In this document: positions 24,971-34,504 of the stretch, one piece after another | How positions within the stretch are numbered: position 1 is the first letter of the stretch | How the letters are laid out: the number at the start of each line of letters is the position of its first letter | NCBI GenBank assembly: GCA_019117485.1 | Contig: DWZQ01000001.1 | Span: forward strand, 28,574 to 92,573 | Length of the DNA stretch: 64,000 nt | Origin: Candidatus Agathobaculum intestinipullorum | Lineage (GTDB): Bacteria; Bacillota; Clostridia; Oscillospirales; Butyricicoccaceae | Direction: 5' to 3' | Program-made: the position numbers and the translations under genes | The notes under the pieces: model-generated | The model's database searches: none | Seen by the model: the letters and a program-made list of their open reading frames with translations, nothing else | Told to the model about the DNA's origin: nothing

Positions 24971-25012
24971 GGAGGCATGGCATGGGCGCAGTGCGCCCAT
25001 GCCTTTGTGATG
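24971..25012 (+). promoter_or_regulatory. Ribosome-binding site of queA separated from its start by a hairpin
   Basis: GGAGG at 24971-24975 is 34 bases from the queA ATG at 25010. Between them a perfect 11-bp stem (24979-24989 with 24993-25003) with a 3-base loop can form. When folded, only 9 unpaired bases remain between GGAGG and ATG, the usual spacing. Confidence 0.55.
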
Positions 25013-26035
25013 AAAAAAAGCGATTTTTATTTTGACCTGCCCGAGCGTTTGATTGCGCAGCATCCACTGGAGCAGCGCGACGCGTCGCGCCTTTTGGTGC
25101 TCAACCGCGCGGATGGTTCGGTGACGCACCGGCACTTCCGCGACCTGCTCGAGTATGTGCAGCCGGGCGACTGCATGGTGTTCAACAACTCTCGTGTGAT
25201 TCCGGCGCGGCTGATGGGGCACGCGGTCGGCAAGACAACGCCGATTGAAGTGCTTCTGCTGATCGACCGTGGCGAGGGTCTGTGGGAGTGCCTGACCCGT
25301 CCGGGGCGCAAGACCCGCGAAGGCGTCGAGCTGGTATTTGGTGACGGTTTGCTGACCGCAACAGTCGAGTCCGTCCAGCCGGATGGCAACCGGTTGATCC
25401 GTTTCCACTATGACGGTATCTTCCTTGAGATACTTGATAAACTGGGAACCATGCCGTTGCCACCTTATATCAAGGAAAAATTGGACGACCCCGAGCGATA
25501 CCAGACGGTGTATTCCAAAACACCCGGCTCAGCCGCCGCGCCGACCGCAGGCTTACACTTTACGCCAGAACTACTGGAGCAGCTCAAGGCCAAAGGCGTT
25601 AGTTTGGCCTTTGTTACGCTGCACGTTGGTTTGGGTACGTTCCGTCCGGTCAAGGAGGATGAAATTACCGACCATGTGATGCACTCGGAATACTATGTCA
25701 TGGACGGGGAAACTGCTGCTCTCATCAATAGAACGCGGGAAAACGGCGGAAAAATTTGGGCAGTAGGCACGACGGCCACCCGCACGCTTGAGACCATTGC
25801 CGCCGAGGACGGAACGGTGTGCGCGCAATCGGGCTGGACGGATATTTTCATTTATCCGGGCTACCGCTTCAAGGCGGTCGATCATCTGGTGACCAACTTT
25901 CACTTGCCGGAGTCGACGCTGATGATGCTGATTTCGGCCTTTGCCACCCGTGAGATGGTGATGGAGGCATACCGGCAGGCCATCGAGGAAGAATACCGAT
26001 TTTTCTCATTCGGCGACTCCATGCTGCTTTATTAA
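25010..26035 (+). CDS. queA: S-adenosylmethionine:tRNA ribosyltransferase-isomerase
   Basis: Moves the ribosyl part of S-adenosylmethionine to 7-aminomethyl-7-deazaguanine in tRNA, making epoxyqueuosine. 341 residues, normal length. Start sequence [20 protein letters not shown] is typical of the family, fixing the start at 25010. Other motifs: [33 protein letters not shown] segment ([15 protein letters not shown]), and the C-terminal [14 protein letters not shown] segment ([12 protein letters not shown]). An operon with tgt, 24 bases downstream. Confidence 0.96.
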   Translation: MKKSDFYFDLPERLIAQHPLEQRDASRLLVLNRADGSVTHRHFRDLLEYVQPGDCMVFNNSRVIPARLMGHAVGKTTPIEVLLLIDRGEGLWECLTRPGRKTREGVELVFGDGLLTATVESVQPDGNRLIRFHYDGIFLEILDKLGTMPLPPYIKEKLDDPERYQTVYSKTPGSAAAPTAGLHFTPELLEQLKAKGVSLAFVTLHVGLGTFRPVKEDEITDHVMHSEYYVMDGETAALINRTRENGGKIWAVGTTATRTLETIAAEDGTVCAQSGWTDIFIYPGYRFKAVDHLVTNFHLPESTLMMLISAFATREMVMEAYRQAIEEEYRFFSFGDSMLLY

Positions 26036-26059
26036 ATGTTACTGTGACAAGAGGGAATT

Positions 26060-27202
26060 ATGCAAATCGGAACTTTTGAATTACTGAAAACGGAAGGAAA
26101 TGCCCGTCGTGGTGTGTTCCATACTGCACACGGCACAGTGCAGACGCCGGTGTTCCAGAATGTCGGCACAGCGGGCGCGATCAAGGGTGCGGTCGATGCG
26201 TTTGACCTGAAAGAACTGGGCTGCCAGATTGAACTGTCCAACACATATCATCTGCATGTCCGCCCCGGTGACCAGATCGTTAAACAGATGGGCGGCCTCC
26301 ATAAGTTTATGCGCTGGGACGGTCCGATGCTGACGGATTCGGGTGGATTTCAAGTGTTTTCGCTCGCAACGCTGCGCAAGATCCGCGAGGAAGGCGTAAC
26401 CTTCCATTCGCATGTGGACGGCCGTAAGATTTTCATGGGGCCGGAGGAGAGCATGCGTATCCAATCCAACCTCGGTTCGGATATTGCGATGGCGTTTGAC
26501 GAGTGCATTGAAAATCCTGCACCGCGCGAGTATGTCAAGGACTCGATCGACCGTACAACGCGCTGGCTGCGTCGCTGCAAAACTGAGCTCGACCGGCTGA
26601 ATAGCCTGCCGGACACGGTAAACCCGCACCAGATGCTGTTTGGCATCAATCAGGGCAGTACCTACGACGATCTGCGCGTTGAGCATATGCAGCAGATCGC
26701 GGAGTTGGATCTGCCGGGCTATGCAATTGGCGGGCTGGCGGTGGGTGAAAGCACCGAGGTCATGTACCACATCCTCGACGTGGTATTGCCGCACGCGCCG
26801 GCAAACAAGCCGCGATACCTGATGGGGGTTGGTACGCCGTCTAACATCATTGAAGGTGTTGCCCGCGGGGTGGACTTTTTCGACTGCGTTATGCCGACGC
26901 GCAATGCGCGACACGGACATCTGTTTACGCACAACGGCATCATGAACATTATGAACGCCAAATATCAAACCGACGAACGGCCAATTGAAGAGGGCTGCCA
27001 ATGTCCGACCTGCCGCCGGTTTAGCCGCGCCTACCTGCGCCATCTGCTCAAAAGCGGGGAAATGCTTTCTCAGCGCCTGCTGGTCATGCATAACCTGTGG
27101 TTTTATAATCACCTGATGCAGGAAATCCGCGATGCGCTCGATAACGGTACCTTTGCCGCGTTCCGCGCGGAATATAGCGAGAAGATGAGCAAGCGTATTT
27201 GA
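26060..27202 (+). CDS. tgt: Queuine tRNA-ribosyltransferase (tRNA-guanine transglycosylase)
   Basis: Exchanges guanine-34 for preQ1 in tRNAs with GUN anticodons. 380 residues. LTDSGGFQVFSL at 94-105 with the general base Asp, the GINQGST segment, GGLAVGES, the nucleophile Asp in FFDCVMPTRNARHG, and the Zn site CQCPTCRRFS with a later His. GAGGGA precedes ATG 26060. Second gene of queA-tgt, ended by a strong terminator. Confidence 0.97.
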   Translation: MQIGTFELLKTEGNARRGVFHTAHGTVQTPVFQNVGTAGAIKGAVDAFDLKELGCQIELSNTYHLHVRPGDQIVKQMGGLHKFMRWDGPMLTDSGGFQVFSLATLRKIREEGVTFHSHVDGRKIFMGPEESMRIQSNLGSDIAMAFDECIENPAPREYVKDSIDRTTRWLRRCKTELDRLNSLPDTVNPHQMLFGINQGSTYDDLRVEHMQQIAELDLPGYAIGGLAVGESTEVMYHILDVVLPHAPANKPRYLMGVGTPSNIIEGVARGVDFFDCVMPTRNARHGHLFTHNGIMNIMNAKYQTDERPIEEGCQCPTCRRFSRAYLRHLLKSGEMLSQRLLVMHNLWFYNHLMQEIRDALDNGTFAAFRAEYSEKMSKRI

Positions 27203-27213
27203 TTTGCGCATAT

Positions 27214-27238
27214 AAAGCCGGGTAAAACCCGGCTTTTT
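27214..27238 (+). terminator. Intrinsic terminator after tgt
   Basis: AAAGCCGGG and CCCGGCTTT around a TAAAA loop, then Us. Confidence 0.9.
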
Positions 27239-27242
27239 GCAT

Positions 27243-27271
27243 GCATATCGTATATGACCGCCGCATACCTT
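27243..27271 (+). promoter_or_regulatory. Probable SigE promoter of the spoVB-like gene
   Basis: GCATATC, 14 bases, CATACCTT: the same -35 sequence and spacing as the site before spoIIIAA. spoVB is SigE-dependent in Bacillus subtilis. The predicted transcription start near 27278 excludes the ATGs at 27254 and 27275. Confidence 0.6.
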
Positions 27272-27292
27272 TTGATGAAATGGGGTATTGCC

Positions 27293-28855
27293 GTGCGGAT
27301 TCACAAAAAAACTATCCTTTATGCTGCAGGCGTGCTGGCCTGCGGAAATATTGCGCTGCAAGTGCTCGGCTTTGCCTATCGCGTACTGCTCAGCCATTAT
27401 GCAGGTGCAGAGGGATTAGGGGTATACCGGCTGGTCAACTCGGTCTATCTGGTATGCAATGCAGGCTGCTTGTCTGGTGTCACCATGGCTTGTTCGCGGC
27501 TGAGCGCAGCAAGCGAAGCGCGTGGCGAGCAGTATAAAGTCCGTGCAGTTTTGCACCTTGCATTCCGCGTATTTTTCACGCTCTGCCTGTTGTGTGGCGT
27601 GGTGTTGTTACTGGACGGGCAGGGGATAGCGGGCGGTATATTAGGCGACAGCCGCTGTGCGCGGGCGTTTCCTTTCCTGCTGCTGTGTCTGGCGCTGACC
27701 GGCATAGAGAATATTTTTAAGTCCCTGTTCATCGGGCTGGAGCGCATGCAATATGCCGCTGTGTCCGAGGTCACCGAGCAACTCATCCGCATTGGTGCGG
27801 TCTGGTTGCTGCTCAGACAATACCAAGGCGAGAATTATGGCACGATTGCGATGCTCATTTTTGCGGGTATGGTGGCAAGTGAAATCTTCAGCGCATCTTT
27901 TTTGACCATATTGTACCGGCGTGGGTTGGCGGGACGCACGCCTGCCGCGCCGCTTGACCGCACAACTGCACGGCAGTTCTTTTTCATTGCACTGCCGGTG
28001 TCCGCATCTGCGCTGTTGGGAAACGTCATTGGCTCGGCAGGGTCAATCCTGCTGCCGAAGCGGCTGATGTTGGCTGGGTTGACCTATGAGCAGGCGCTAT
28101 CCGCGCTCGGCGTGCTGTCCGGCATGGCGATGCCATTGCTGCTTTTGCCGGTTGCCTTGATTAGCTCAGTTTGCACGGCTCTGCTGCCCGCTGTGACCGC
28201 TGCGCAGGCAACCGGCAATCAAAAGCGCGTGCGCGCACTGACCGGCCGCGCGGTCACCACGGTTGGTCTGATCGGCGTGCCGGCAACGGCGGTTCTTGTG
28301 CCGCTCGCGCCTGCACTTAGCGCGCGTATTTTCGACCAATCGCTCAGCACACCCTATGTTTCGCTGCTCGGCGTGACAGCTATGTTATGCTATTACCAGA
28401 TGGCCGCGGGCAGCCTGCTCAATGCGCTCGGAATGCAGCATTGGCAGGTGGTGATTTCAGTCAGTGCGGAGCTGCTGCAGGTACTGCTCATGTATCGCTG
28501 GTGTGCGCAGCCCGCTTGGGGTATCTATGGGTATCTGGGTGCGATGGCACTGACGGAAGCGCTGGCCTTTGTCTTATCGCTTACGCTGCTGCATCGGAAA
28601 ACCGGTTTTGTGTTGCGGCCTGTGCGGCGTTTCGGCGTACCATTGCTGTGCGGTGCGGCACTGTACGGCTGGACACGCGTGTTTTTTGCATGGTTTTCTC
28701 AGCACAGCGTATCGGAGACTGCCGCGCTCTTTTGGACAGCGGCGGGTGCGGCTGCACTCTATCTGCTGGTGCTGAGGCTGATGGACGTGCATCTGTGGAC
28801 GTATCTATCCCGGCGGATCGAAAAAACCGCGTTGCCGCGGTTACATCTCTGGTAA
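27293..28855 (+). CDS. spoVB: Stage V sporulation protein B-like lipid/polysaccharide flippase
   Basis: 520-residue member of the MOP superfamily (MviN/SpoVB branch) with about 14 transmembrane helices. The N-terminus KTILYAAGVLACGNIALQV followed by YAGAEGLGVYRLV is characteristic of SpoVB-like proteins, which move lipid-linked cell wall precursors and are needed for spore cortex. I choose GTG 27293, with GGGG 7 bases upstream and within the transcript from the SigE-like promoter; ATG 27254 would add 13 residues. It is set off by terminators on both sides. Confidence 0.82.
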   Translation: MRIHKKTILYAAGVLACGNIALQVLGFAYRVLLSHYAGAEGLGVYRLVNSVYLVCNAGCLSGVTMACSRLSAASEARGEQYKVRAVLHLAFRVFFTLCLLCGVVLLLDGQGIAGGILGDSRCARAFPFLLLCLALTGIENIFKSLFIGLERMQYAAVSEVTEQLIRIGAVWLLLRQYQGENYGTIAMLIFAGMVASEIFSASFLTILYRRGLAGRTPAAPLDRTTARQFFFIALPVSASALLGNVIGSAGSILLPKRLMLAGLTYEQALSALGVLSGMAMPLLLLPVALISSVCTALLPAVTAAQATGNQKRVRALTGRAVTTVGLIGVPATAVLVPLAPALSARIFDQSLSTPYVSLLGVTAMLCYYQMAAGSLLNALGMQHWQVVISVSAELLQVLLMYRWCAQPAWGIYGYLGAMALTEALAFVLSLTLLHRKTGFVLRPVRRFGVPLLCGAALYGWTRVFFAWFSQHSVSETAALFWTAAGAAALYLLVLRLMDVHLWTYLSRRIEKTALPRLHLW

Positions 28856-28859
28856 AGAC

Positions 28860-28888
28860 TTGACAAACCGGGTAGAAACCGCTAAGAT
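28860..28888 (+). promoter_or_regulatory. SigA-like promoter at the end of the spoVB-like gene
   Basis: TTGACA (28860-28865), 17 bases, TAAGAT (28883-28888). The terminator hairpin at 28903 begins only about 8 bases after the predicted start. Confidence 0.55.
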
Positions 28889-28902
28889 AACGACAAAAGG
28901 AC

Positions 28903-28936
28903 GGCTCCTGCCCGCAGCTTCGGCAGGAGCCTTTTT
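28903..28936 (+). terminator. Intrinsic terminator before the rRNA methyltransferase gene
   Basis: GGCTCCTGCC and GGCAGGAGCC (10-bp perfect stem) with a 9-base loop, then five Us. Confidence 0.88.
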
Positions 28937-28961
28937 GCAGGAAGAAAAGGGGAGTAGACCT

Positions 28962-30113
28962 ATGGAATTGACCCTGTGCTGTCCGACATTGTTCGGTTTG
29001 GAAGGTATTGTTGCAGACGAGCTTCGTTTTGGTGGAAGCCTGACCGAAGTGCATGCGGAAAACGGTCGCGTGCTGTTCGAGGGCGATGAAAATACGCTGG
29101 CGTGGGCAAATCTCCATTTGCGCTGCGCCGAGCGCGTGCTCATCCGTCTGGGGACGTTCCCGGCCAAGACGTTTGATCAGTTGTTCGAGGGTGTGCGTGC
29201 GTTGCCATGGGAGCAATTCATCCCGCACGACGGTGCGTTCCCTGTCAAGGGGCACAGCCTGAATTCTGCGCTACACTCTATCCCGGACTGCCAGAAGATC
29301 GTGAAAAAGGCAGTGGCCGCGCGGCTGAGCTCGTGCTATCATCAGAACTGGTTTGAGGAAAGCGGCGCCAAGTATCAGATTCAGTTTGCTATTATGCACG
29401 ACAAGGCCGAACTGTTTTTGGATACCTCCGGCGCGGGTTTGCACAAACGCGGATACCGTGCCAACAGTAATGCTGCCCCGCTGCGCGAGACGCTGGCGGC
29501 GGCGATGGTCAAGGTGGCACGCTGGCGTGGGCGAGAGCCGCTGATCGACCCGTTCTGTGGCTCGGGTACGATTGCGATTGAAGCGGCGCTGATTGCGCAG
29601 CGGCGTGCGCCCGGTCTGATGCGTGCATTTGATGCGGAAAAGTGGAACTGCATTGATGCAGCAGTCTGGCGGCAGGCACGCGAGGATGCGTTGGAGATGA
29701 CCGACGGCAGCGCGCGCTTTGATATTGTCGGCAGTGACATTGACCCGGCCTGTGTGCAGCTTTCTATTGAGAATGCGCGCAAGGCAGGCGTATCCGGAAC
29801 GGTGTTTTTTGAGCAAAAGGACGCGTTGGAGCGCGATTACCATGGCAGCGGCACGCTGTTTGCCAACCCGCCTTATGGTGAACGCCTGCTCGATGTACAA
29901 GCAGCGGAAGAATTGTACACAAAACTTGGTAGGGCGGTTGCGGGAAGCCCGATGAAGCAGTATATCCTCAGCTCAGATCCGCTATTCGAACGGTGCTATG
30001 GCCGTAAGGCGGACAAACGCCGCAAACTGTACAATGGTATGCTCAAATGTGAGCTGCATATGTACTTTAAGCACTCGGGTACCCGCACTGCTAAACCGCA
30101 AAAGCGGGATTGA
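28962..30113 (+). CDS. THUMP-domain class I SAM-dependent RNA methyltransferase
   Basis: 383 residues, RlmL N-terminal-half/YpsC-type enzyme predicted to methylate N2 of a guanine in 23S rRNA. A THUMP region lies at about 40-160 (LHLRCAERVLIRLG, FPVKGHSLNSALHSI). The methyltransferase domain follows, with AAMVKVARW, DPFCGSGTIAIEAALIA (motif I), GSDIDPACVQLSIENA and catalytic NPPYGERL. ATG 28962 has AAGGGGAG upstream; the open frame before it reads through the terminator hairpin and is not coding. Confidence 0.92.
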   Translation: MELTLCCPTLFGLEGIVADELRFGGSLTEVHAENGRVLFEGDENTLAWANLHLRCAERVLIRLGTFPAKTFDQLFEGVRALPWEQFIPHDGAFPVKGHSLNSALHSIPDCQKIVKKAVAARLSSCYHQNWFEESGAKYQIQFAIMHDKAELFLDTSGAGLHKRGYRANSNAAPLRETLAAAMVKVARWRGREPLIDPFCGSGTIAIEAALIAQRRAPGLMRAFDAEKWNCIDAAVWRQAREDALEMTDGSARFDIVGSDIDPACVQLSIENARKAGVSGTVFFEQKDALERDYHGSGTLFANPPYGERLLDVQAAEELYTKLGRAVAGSPMKQYILSSDPLFERCYGRKADKRRKLYNGMLKCELHMYFKHSGTRTAKPQKRD

Positions 30114-30165
30114 ACGGATTCACAAAAAATTTAAAATCTTTTTAGTGTTTTTTCCAAAAAAACAC

Positions 30166-30197
30166 TTGCCATTCGGGAATACTTGATGTAATATAAT
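30166..30197 (+). promoter_or_regulatory. SigA promoter of groESL
   Basis: TTGCCA (30166-30171), 17 bases, TAATAT (30189-30194), overlapping TATAAT at 30192-30197. Confidence 0.75.
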
Positions 30198-30204
30198 ACT
30201 CGAG

Positions 30205-30231
30205 TTAGCACTCTTGATATTTGAGTGCTAA
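30205..30231 (+). promoter_or_regulatory. CIRCE operator
   Basis: TTAGCACTC, 9 bases, GAGTGCTAA: perfect CIRCE element, the binding site of the heat-shock repressor HrcA, 8 bases after the -10 region. Confidence 0.97.
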
Positions 30232-30275
30232 ACCCCTGAATGTGTTTATTCTAATTTTCATAGGAGGCATCCGTT

Positions 30276-32215
<1,940 letters not shown>

Positions 32216-32242
32216 GTCTGTAAAAAATAGAGTTGAGATTTG

Positions 32243-32281
32243 GCCCGGCGTATACCAATATTGGTGTGCGCCGGGCTTTTG
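32243..32281 (+). terminator. Intrinsic terminator after groEL
   Basis: GCCCGGCG and CGCCGGGC arms with further pairing inside, then Us. Confidence 0.88.
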
Positions 32282-32408
32282 TTGTGCAATTGCTGCCAAG
32301 AAAAAACCGTTGTTGTGATGGGTTTACGATAAGTACAAGATAATCATGGTTTTACTGTACATTCTGATAAAGGCATGCTATACTGTTGCCAAAGGAGGGA
32401 TCAGAACC

Positions 32409-32852
32409 ATGCTTTTTGGTGTCAACAGCCTGTACATTTGGGTGGCTGTGATCATACTATGTGTAGCGGTCGAAGCGTTCACACTCGACTTGTCCGCGAT
32501 TTGGTTTGCCGTGGGTGGTGTGGCCGCGCTGATTGCGGCCAGTCTGTCGTTCAGCATATCGACGCAGCTGATCATCTTTGTACTCTTTTCAGCAGTTCTG
32601 CTCGCGTTGATGCGTCCATTTTGTCGTAAATTCCTCAAAACACGAAGCGAACCCACCAATGCTGACCGCATCATTGGAGAAACCGCCGTTGTGACGGAGC
32701 AGATCGACAATCTGCACGAGACGGGCGCAGTCAAGGTGTTCGGTACGGTGTGGACGGCGCGCAGTGAGGCCGATGCTGTAATCCCTGTGGGTGAAACCGT
32801 CAAAATTGTTGCAATCCGCGGTGTCAAAGCCGTGGTGCAAAAGGTAGGATAA
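32409..32852 (+). CDS. NfeD family membrane protein, short form
   Basis: 147 residues: two or three N-terminal membrane helices (LYIWVAVIILCVAVEAF, FAVGGVAALIAASL, LIIFVLFSAVLLAL) and a C-terminal OB-fold (GETAVVTEQI, GTVWTARS, VKIVAIRGVKAVV). Short NfeD proteins lack the serine protease domain and work with an SPFH protein, which is the next gene. GGAGGG before ATG 32409; TATACT at 32379-32384 is the likely -10 box. Confidence 0.93.
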   Translation: MLFGVNSLYIWVAVIILCVAVEAFTLDLSAIWFAVGGVAALIAASLSFSISTQLIIFVLFSAVLLALMRPFCRKFLKTRSEPTNADRIIGETAVVTEQIDNLHETGAVKVFGTVWTARSEADAVIPVGETVKIVAIRGVKAVVQKVG

Positions 32853-32877
32853 TTTTTCTGGAGTAAAGGAGTAAACT

Positions 32878-33795
32878 ATGCCAATACCGTTTCTGATTTA
32901 TGGACTTTGGATCCTGTTAGCCATCCTGCTCATCGCGTTTTTGGCCAGTAATATCGTTATTGTGCCGCAGGCCAAGGCGTATATCGTCGAGCGATTGGGC
33001 ACCTACAAGTGCACTTGGAATACCGGCTTGCACATCAAGGTGCCGTTGTTTGAGCGCGTGGCGCGTCGCGTGACGCTTAAGGAACAGGTGGTGGATTTTC
33101 CGCCCCAGCCGGTTATCACTGAGGATAACGTTACGATGCAGATTGATACGGTCGTGTATTTCCAGATCACTGACCCCAAGCTGTTCACCTATGGTATTGA
33201 AAGCCCGATGGCAGCGATTGAAAACCTGACTGCGACCACGCTGCGTAACATCATCGGTGACCTCGAGCTTGACCAGACGCTGACCAGCCGCGATATTATC
33301 AACACCAAGATGCGTGCGATTCTGGATGAAGCGACCGACGCATGGGGCATTAAGGTCAACCGTGTGGAATTGAAGAATATCATTCCACCGGCAGCCATTC
33401 AGGAATCGATGGAAAAGCAGATGAAGGCTGAACGTGAGCGCCGTGAAGCGATTCTGGTGGCAGAGGGCAAGAAACAGTCTGCCATTCTGGTAGCGGAGGG
33501 CGAAAAGGAATCCACTGTACTGCGTGCAGAAGCGACCCGTCTGGCCAAGATTAAGGAAGCGGAAGGCGAGGCCGAGGCCTTGCTGACGGTGCAGAAGGCA
33601 TTGGCCGATTCGATCGCAATGCTCAATCAGGCATCCCCGACAGAGCAGGTCATCAAGCTCAAGTCGCTGGAGGCATTCACCGCCGCTGCGGATGGTAAAT
33701 CGACCAAAATTATTATCCCAAGCGAAATCCAAAGCCTTGCTGGCCTTGCGACTTCATTTAAGGAAGTTATTACCGAGCCAAAAGCAAATCAGTAA
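32878..33795 (+). CDS. SPFH/Band 7 family protein (stomatin/QmcA-like)
   Basis: 305 residues. N-terminal membrane anchor at about 4-25, then the Band 7 domain (IVPQAKAYIVERLG, RVTLKEQVVDFPPQPV, TLTSRDIINTKM). A long Glu/Lys/Ala-rich coiled coil follows at about 180-245 (KQMKAERERREAILVAEGKK and a repeated AILVAEG unit), then a short C-terminal tail. SPFH proteins form membrane-bound oligomers organising membrane domains or quality control. In an operon with NfeD, 25 bases apart. Confidence 0.94.
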   Translation: MPIPFLIYGLWILLAILLIAFLASNIVIVPQAKAYIVERLGTYKCTWNTGLHIKVPLFERVARRVTLKEQVVDFPPQPVITEDNVTMQIDTVVYFQITDPKLFTYGIESPMAAIENLTATTLRNIIGDLELDQTLTSRDIINTKMRAILDEATDAWGIKVNRVELKNIIPPAAIQESMEKQMKAERERREAILVAEGKKQSAILVAEGEKESTVLRAEATRLAKIKEAEGEAEALLTVQKALADSIAMLNQASPTEQVIKLKSLEAFTAAADGKSTKIIIPSEIQSLAGLATSFKEVITEPKANQ

Positions 33796-33802
33796 ATCCA
33801 AA

Positions 33803-33830
33803 GCCCGCTGTGCAAAACGGCGGGCTTTTT
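33803..33830 (+). terminator. Intrinsic terminator after the SPFH gene
   Basis: GCCCGC and GCGGGC arms around an 11-base loop, then five Us. Confidence 0.85.
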
Positions 33831-33864
33831 GGTTAAAGTTTGGATATATTGGCCGCTTGTTTGC

Positions 33865-33893
33865 TTGCAACATGCCATATCCTGTGATAATAT
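33865..33893 (+). promoter_or_regulatory. SigA promoter upstream of the P-loop kinase and exporter operon
   Basis: TTGCAA (33865-33870), 17 bases, TAATAT (33888-33893). Confidence 0.7.
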
Positions 33894-33930
33894 ATATATA
33901 AGTTAAAGTATGCGTTGAAGGGGCGTTTGG

Positions 33931-34482
33931 ATGCAGAAACATGTTTTTGTGATCAACGGCAGCGGTGGTGTCGGCAAAGATACAGTTTGCCAAATGGCGG
34001 CCGCATTCTGGCGGGTTCAAAACATTTCGTCCATTACACCTGTTTTGCAGGTCGCACATGCAGCTGGCTGGGATGGGGAGAAGTCCCCTGCGGCCAGGCG
34101 GTTTTTATCCCGTCTGAAAGAGGTTTGTATCGAATTTAACGATCTGCCGTTCCGATACTGTATGGAGCAGTACGGACAGTTCCTGCAAAGCGATGCAGAG
34201 ATGCTATTTGTGCACATCCGGGAGCCGGAGGAAATTGAGCGTTTTCGACAGGCGGTCGGTATAAGTTGCCGAGCGGTACTGGTACGTCGGCCGACACTGG
34301 AACAGGTGCGTGGGGCCCTGGGAAATCGTTCGGATGATGGCGTAGACGCATATGCCTACGACGGAGTACTTATCAATGACGGCACACTGGATGAACTATC
34401 GCAAAAGGTGCACGACTTTTTCGGCCGTTGGATGGACAGCGAGCCGGAACAAACGTATGCAATGAAGGAAACCAAAGGTTAG
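33931..34482 (+). CDS. P-loop nucleotide/nucleoside kinase-like protein
   Basis: 183 residues. Begins FVINGSGGVGKDT: a Walker A loop followed by Asp, the pattern of deoxynucleoside monophosphate kinase and related small-molecule kinases. A Walker-B-like AEMLFVHIRE lies near residue 90 and a VRRPTLEQ lid-like segment near 120. It ends in a short acidic tail. Specific substrate unknown. AAGGGGCG lies before the ATG. The adaptor gene of the exporter begins 22 bases later, so it is probably the first gene of that operon, though a functional tie is not evident. Confidence 0.75.
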   Translation: MQKHVFVINGSGGVGKDTVCQMAAAFWRVQNISSITPVLQVAHAAGWDGEKSPAARRFLSRLKEVCIEFNDLPFRYCMEQYGQFLQSDAEMLFVHIREPEEIERFRQAVGISCRAVLVRRPTLEQVRGALGNRSDDGVDAYAYDGVLINDGTLDELSQKVHDFFGRWMDSEPEQTYAMKETKG

Positions 34483-34504
34483 AGAACAGAAAGGATCAGC
34501 ACCC

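Noticed and set aside
24979..25003. Hairpin before queA considered only as terminator of the SpoIID-like gene
   Set aside because: Only three Us follow and it exactly spans the gap between GGAGG and the queA start, so I prefer the bridging explanation, though a double role is possible.
24434..25408. Open frame of 324 codons on the minus strand across the SpoIID-like gene and queA
   Set aside because: Crosses two well-supported plus-strand genes and has no recognisable motif.
26081..27397. Long open frame (438 codons) antisense to tgt
   Set aside because: Low-complexity His/Arg-rich translation, no ribosome-binding site, fully covered by a clear tgt gene; a frame effect of GC-rich codon use.
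30144..30166. A/T inverted repeat after the rRNA methyltransferase gene, considered as terminator
   Set aside because: Arms are mostly A and T homopolymers around a GTG core; too weak to call.
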